Origin: UBA11650 sp963997925
GTDB lineage: Bacteria; Chloroflexota; Dehalococcoidia; Lucifugimonadales; UBA3495
Length of the DNA: 16,946 nt
Assembly (NCBI GenBank): GCA_963997925.1
Contig: CAXEOX010000067.1
Coordinates: forward strand, 1 to 16,946
Reading direction: 5' to 3'
How positions within the stretch are numbered: the stretch's first letter is position 1; each line of letters opens with the position of its first letter. Below are positions 14,952 through 16,946 of the stretch, in pieces. The notes beneath the pieces were generated by a model, which searched no databases, was not told the DNA's origin, and saw only the letters and a list, made by a program, of their open reading frames with translations. The position numbers were made by a program, and so were the translations under genes.

Positions 14952-15830
14952 ATGCGGCAACTTATCCCCTCTCCGGTAAGGGCGCAGTCGCGCAGAACCA
15001 GTAACAACATATTGGGGCTAATGATGGGACTGATGCTATTGACGTCTGCTTGTGAAGAGGCTCAGGCGCTTAACTCGTTAGCCGGTGGTGGCGAGAATGT
15101 CATCGGCGTCGCCTCGTCCCCTAAAGCCTAACTGCTACAGCGGTCGCTTCAGTTGACCGATGCGTTGCAGAGCTTTCGGGCGCACGTAGACATGGATATG
15201 AAGATGCAAGGGCAAGATCTACCCTTGTCCTTCGAAATGGCGAAGGCGGCGAACGGGCGGATGCGTCTGGTGATGGAGATGGATTCGCTAGCCGCGGGCA
15301 TGCGGATGGAAATGATTATCGCCGGTGATGAGATGTTCGCCAATCTACTCGGCGCAGGCTGGATGCGATTGGATGCCTCCTCCTTGTCAGGGATCTTGGG
15401 ACAGGCGGGTCCGGGTATCGACGACCCCTTCGGGACGTTCGATAGCCTGTTTCCAAGCGGAGACTTGCCGCTTGACCTATATAACGTCCAGTCTCTTGGC
15501 AAAGATGAAGTTGATGGCGTGCCCACTGAACACTTGGTCATACTGATGGACTTTTCAAAAATCTTGGGGGCGATGGGACAAGGAAACGATGCCCATTTCT
15601 CCCAGTTGATGGCTCTTTCCGGTGAACCGGTCCCCGATGGGCTGGAAGATCTGGCCATCAACGAGATAGAGGTTTGAATCGACGAAGAGGGTTACATGCG
15701 GCGAATCGTCATGGGGATCGCGATGAGCAGCGCCGACACAGTAAACTTTGACATGACGATGTTTGCTTTCAACGACGACATCACCGTCGATCTACCGACG
15801 AGCTTTAACGACATATCTCTTGGTAATTGA
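14952..15830 (+). pseudogene. LppX/LprG-like lipoprotein gene with two in-frame stops
   Basis: Three consecutive open segments in one frame read as a single lipoprotein: 14952-15131 (ends TAA), 15132-15677 (ends TGA) and 15678-15830 (ends TGA). The first segment supplies a signal and lipobox (LMLLTSAC), with start ATG 14952 preceded by GGGAG at 14937-14941; an upstream in-frame ATG at 14880 is possible. The second begins LLQRSLQLTDALQSFRAHVD and contains Met-rich strands such as VDMDMKMQG and a GDEMFANLLGAGWMRLD strand. The third starts IDEEGYMRRIVMGI. The pattern resembles LppX/LprAFG- or DUF6612-type lipoproteins, where a strand ending in Trp-Ile-Asp is common; a TGG-to-TGA change at 15675-15677 would explain the second stop. 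No frameshift is needed anywhere. It could be a recent pseudogene, a sequencing or consensus error, or a readthrough gene. The longest isolated fragment (15153-15677, TTG start) lacks a signal. Confidence 0.72.
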
Positions 15831-15844
15831 TGTGAATCCGCGCC

Positions 15845-15879
15845 GGACCCTAACTGCTATGATGGATGCCGGTTAGTCC
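15845..15879 (+). promoter_or_regulatory. Extended -10 promoter candidate within an inverted repeat, upstream of the ROK kinase
   Basis: TGC followed by TATGAT (15858-15863) is a good extended -10. It lies between two arms of an imperfect inverted repeat: GGAC-CC-TAAC (15845-15854, with a CC bulge) and GTTAGTCC (15872-15879). An operator placed over a -10 element is a common repressor layout, so a regulator could control this gene. No -35 is visible at the normal distance. The symmetry is seen directly; the regulatory role is inferred. Confidence 0.35.
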
Positions 15880-15897
15880 TGAGTAGGGGAAGGTTAG

Positions 15898-16890
15898 ATG
15901 ACACAGGCTTCAGAAGTAGCAGTGGCGATGGATTGGGGCGGGACCTGGATCCGGGTGGGGATTCTGGACCGGGACGGGCACATCCTACGGCAAGATAGGG
16001 TTGGCCATGCTCGGGGAACCGGCAAGGACGAACTCTTGGGTTTGGCCGAAGGATTACTGAGACAAGCCATCGATTGGTGCGGTCCCAGAACCATTGCGGG
16101 CATCGGCGTCGCCATCGCTGGGCCGGTGGAACCCGAAACCGGCACCATGTACCAACCGCCAAACCTCTATGTCCTGGATGGTGTTTCCTTGAAACCGCTG
16201 TGGGAAGCGAACCTGGGATACCCGGTGTGGGTGGGGAATGACGCTAACCTGGCTGCCCTGGGTGAGTTTCACCTTGGGGCCGGACGGGCGATGGCGAAAG
16301 AGGGTACGCCGCCCAAGACTCTGGTCTACTTAACCATCAGCACGGGAATCGGCGGGGGCGTGATAGAGCATGGCAAGATGCTTCTGGGGGCCAACGGTCT
16401 GGCAGCCGAGATTGGCCACATGTGCGTCGACTCCCGTGAAGATGCGATCGAATGTCAGTGTGGCGTTCGGGGTTGCTTGGAGGCTCTAGCTTCGGGCACT
16501 GCCATCGCCAATATCGTCAGGGATCGGATAACCCAAGGAGATTTCCCTGCTTCATCGTTGGCCGGGGAGTCAGACTCCCTGACCTCGGCCACGGTTCTTC
16601 TGGCGGCGGGCCAAGGTGACCCACTGGCAGTGAGCATCGTCGATGGAGTGGTGTTCGCGCTCTCGGTCGGTTTGGCTAACGTCCTGCACCTGTATAATCC
16701 CGACTTGATTGTGCTTGGGGGCGGCGTGACGTTGGGTTTGGTGGGGCTTGATTTGTTGCCCCGGATCCAAGAGCGGGTCAAGGCCCGGGCCATGAGCGAG
16801 CTACATAAAAAGTTCCGGTTGGTGGCCAGCCCCTTGGGAGACGATCCGGGGATGGTGGGGGCTGCCACGCTGGTCTGGCAGAACGCTTAG
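15898..16890 (+). CDS. ROK-family sugar kinase (glucokinase-like)
   Basis: A complete 330-residue ROK kinase, which would phosphorylate a hexose such as glucose or an N-acetylhexosamine using ATP in the cytoplasm. Motifs in order: phosphate-binding MDWGGTWIRVGI (Asp12, GGT at 14-16), the catalytic GNDANLAALGE (Asp115), TISTGIGGGVI (about 146-155), EIGH (Glu171, His174), and the zinc-binding CQCGVRGCLE (Cys186, Cys188, Cys193). The C-terminal LIVLGGGV adenine-binding segment is near 272. There is no N-terminal helix-turn-helix, so it is the kinase rather than the repressor type. The ATG 15898 has GGGGAAGG about seven bases upstream. Substrate cannot be told from sequence; glucokinase is the default guess. 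It sits 67 bases after the broken lipoprotein gene and is unrelated to the respiratory operon. Confidence 0.93.
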   Translation: MTQASEVAVAMDWGGTWIRVGILDRDGHILRQDRVGHARGTGKDELLGLAEGLLRQAIDWCGPRTIAGIGVAIAGPVEPETGTMYQPPNLYVLDGVSLKPLWEANLGYPVWVGNDANLAALGEFHLGAGRAMAKEGTPPKTLVYLTISTGIGGGVIEHGKMLLGANGLAAEIGHMCVDSREDAIECQCGVRGCLEALASGTAIANIVRDRITQGDFPASSLAGESDSLTSATVLLAAGQGDPLAVSIVDGVVFALSVGLANVLHLYNPDLIVLGGGVTLGLVGLDLLPRIQERVKARAMSELHKKFRLVASPLGDDPGMVGAATLVWQNA

Positions 16891-16920
16891 GGCGGGGCAC
16901 GGGCTCGGCTCTGGCGAGGG

Positions 16921-16946
16921 GTGGTTCGACAGGCTCACCACGAACG
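16921..16946. repeat. Intergenic repeat-like motif, truncated by window edge
   Basis: The last 26 bases contain TTCGACAGGCTCACCACGAA, which I recognise as a motif seen many times in intergenic DNA of numerous bacterial genomes and metagenome bins. Short self-complementary arms are visible (GTGGT with ACCAC; GTTCG with CGAAC). Only one copy is in the window, so repetition cannot be confirmed here. Confidence 0.4.

Noticed and set aside
15675..15677. TGA as recoded tryptophan or selenocysteine
   Set aside because: Neighbouring genes end at TGA normally and use TGG for Trp, and I saw no obvious SECIS-like hairpin right after the stop; a nonsense mutation or sequence error is simpler.
1..16946. 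CRISPR array, tRNA, rRNA, insertion sequence or prophage genes
   Set aside because: No regularly spaced direct repeats, no tRNA-like cloverleaf or rRNA sequence, and no transposase, integrase or phage motif were seen on either strand.

Overview
The window reads as a piece of a moderately GC-rich bacterial chromosome built around aerobic electron transport. Its core is a rightward run of genes, about 1590 to 14797, for alternative complex III (ACIII, the quinol:cytochrome c oxidoreductase that replaces cytochrome bc1) followed by System I (Ccm) cytochrome c maturation genes. ACIII with this gene content, frequent TTG/GTG starts, and an intergenic repeat-like motif at the right edge suggest a Chloroflexota member, possibly of the Dehalococcoidia/SAR202 type. 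That assignment is inference; no rRNA or other marker gene is present.

Layout. 1-1349, minus strand: an acidic, coiled-coil, then proline-rich protein that leaves the window at position 1. It is broken by an apparent frameshift near 1060-1210 and by an in-frame TAA at 613-615. 1350-1589: divergent intergenic region with a TTGACA-containing promoter candidate. 1590-9761: a small two-helix membrane protein, actA (pentaheme cytochrome), actB split into two genes (B1, molybdopterin-oxidoreductase fold; B2, four-cluster ferredoxin), an ActF-like NrfD-family subunit, actC (second NrfD subunit), actD and actE (lipoprotein monoheme cytochrome c). A 10-bp perfect hairpin sits between actC and actD. 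9762-9876: an extended -10 candidate and two tandem hairpins. 9877-14797: ccmH-like, ccmF, a short CcmI-like protein, an Ig-like periplasmic/membrane protein with a SHOCT-like tail, and a CcmG/ResA-type thioredoxin. 14952-15830: a lipoprotein gene interrupted by two in-frame stop codons with the frame otherwise intact. 15898-16890: a ROK-family sugar kinase with a promoter candidate lying inside an inverted repeat. 16921-16946: an edge-truncated intergenic repeat-like motif.

How it works together. ActC and the ActF-like subunit would oxidise quinol in the membrane. Electrons would pass through the Fe-S clusters of B2 to the hemes of ActA and ActE and on to a downstream acceptor that is not encoded here. 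ActA and ActE together carry six CXXCH sites, and the adjacent Ccm genes supply heme ligation (CcmF) and apocytochrome thiol handling (CcmH, CcmG-like). CcmA, B, C, D and E are absent from the window and must lie elsewhere if the system is complete. The most unusual points are the split ActB, the placement of the ActF-like subunit before ActC, the small membrane protein heading the operon, the unfamiliar Ig-like protein in the Ccm cluster, and interrupted genes on both flanks of an intact respiratory core.
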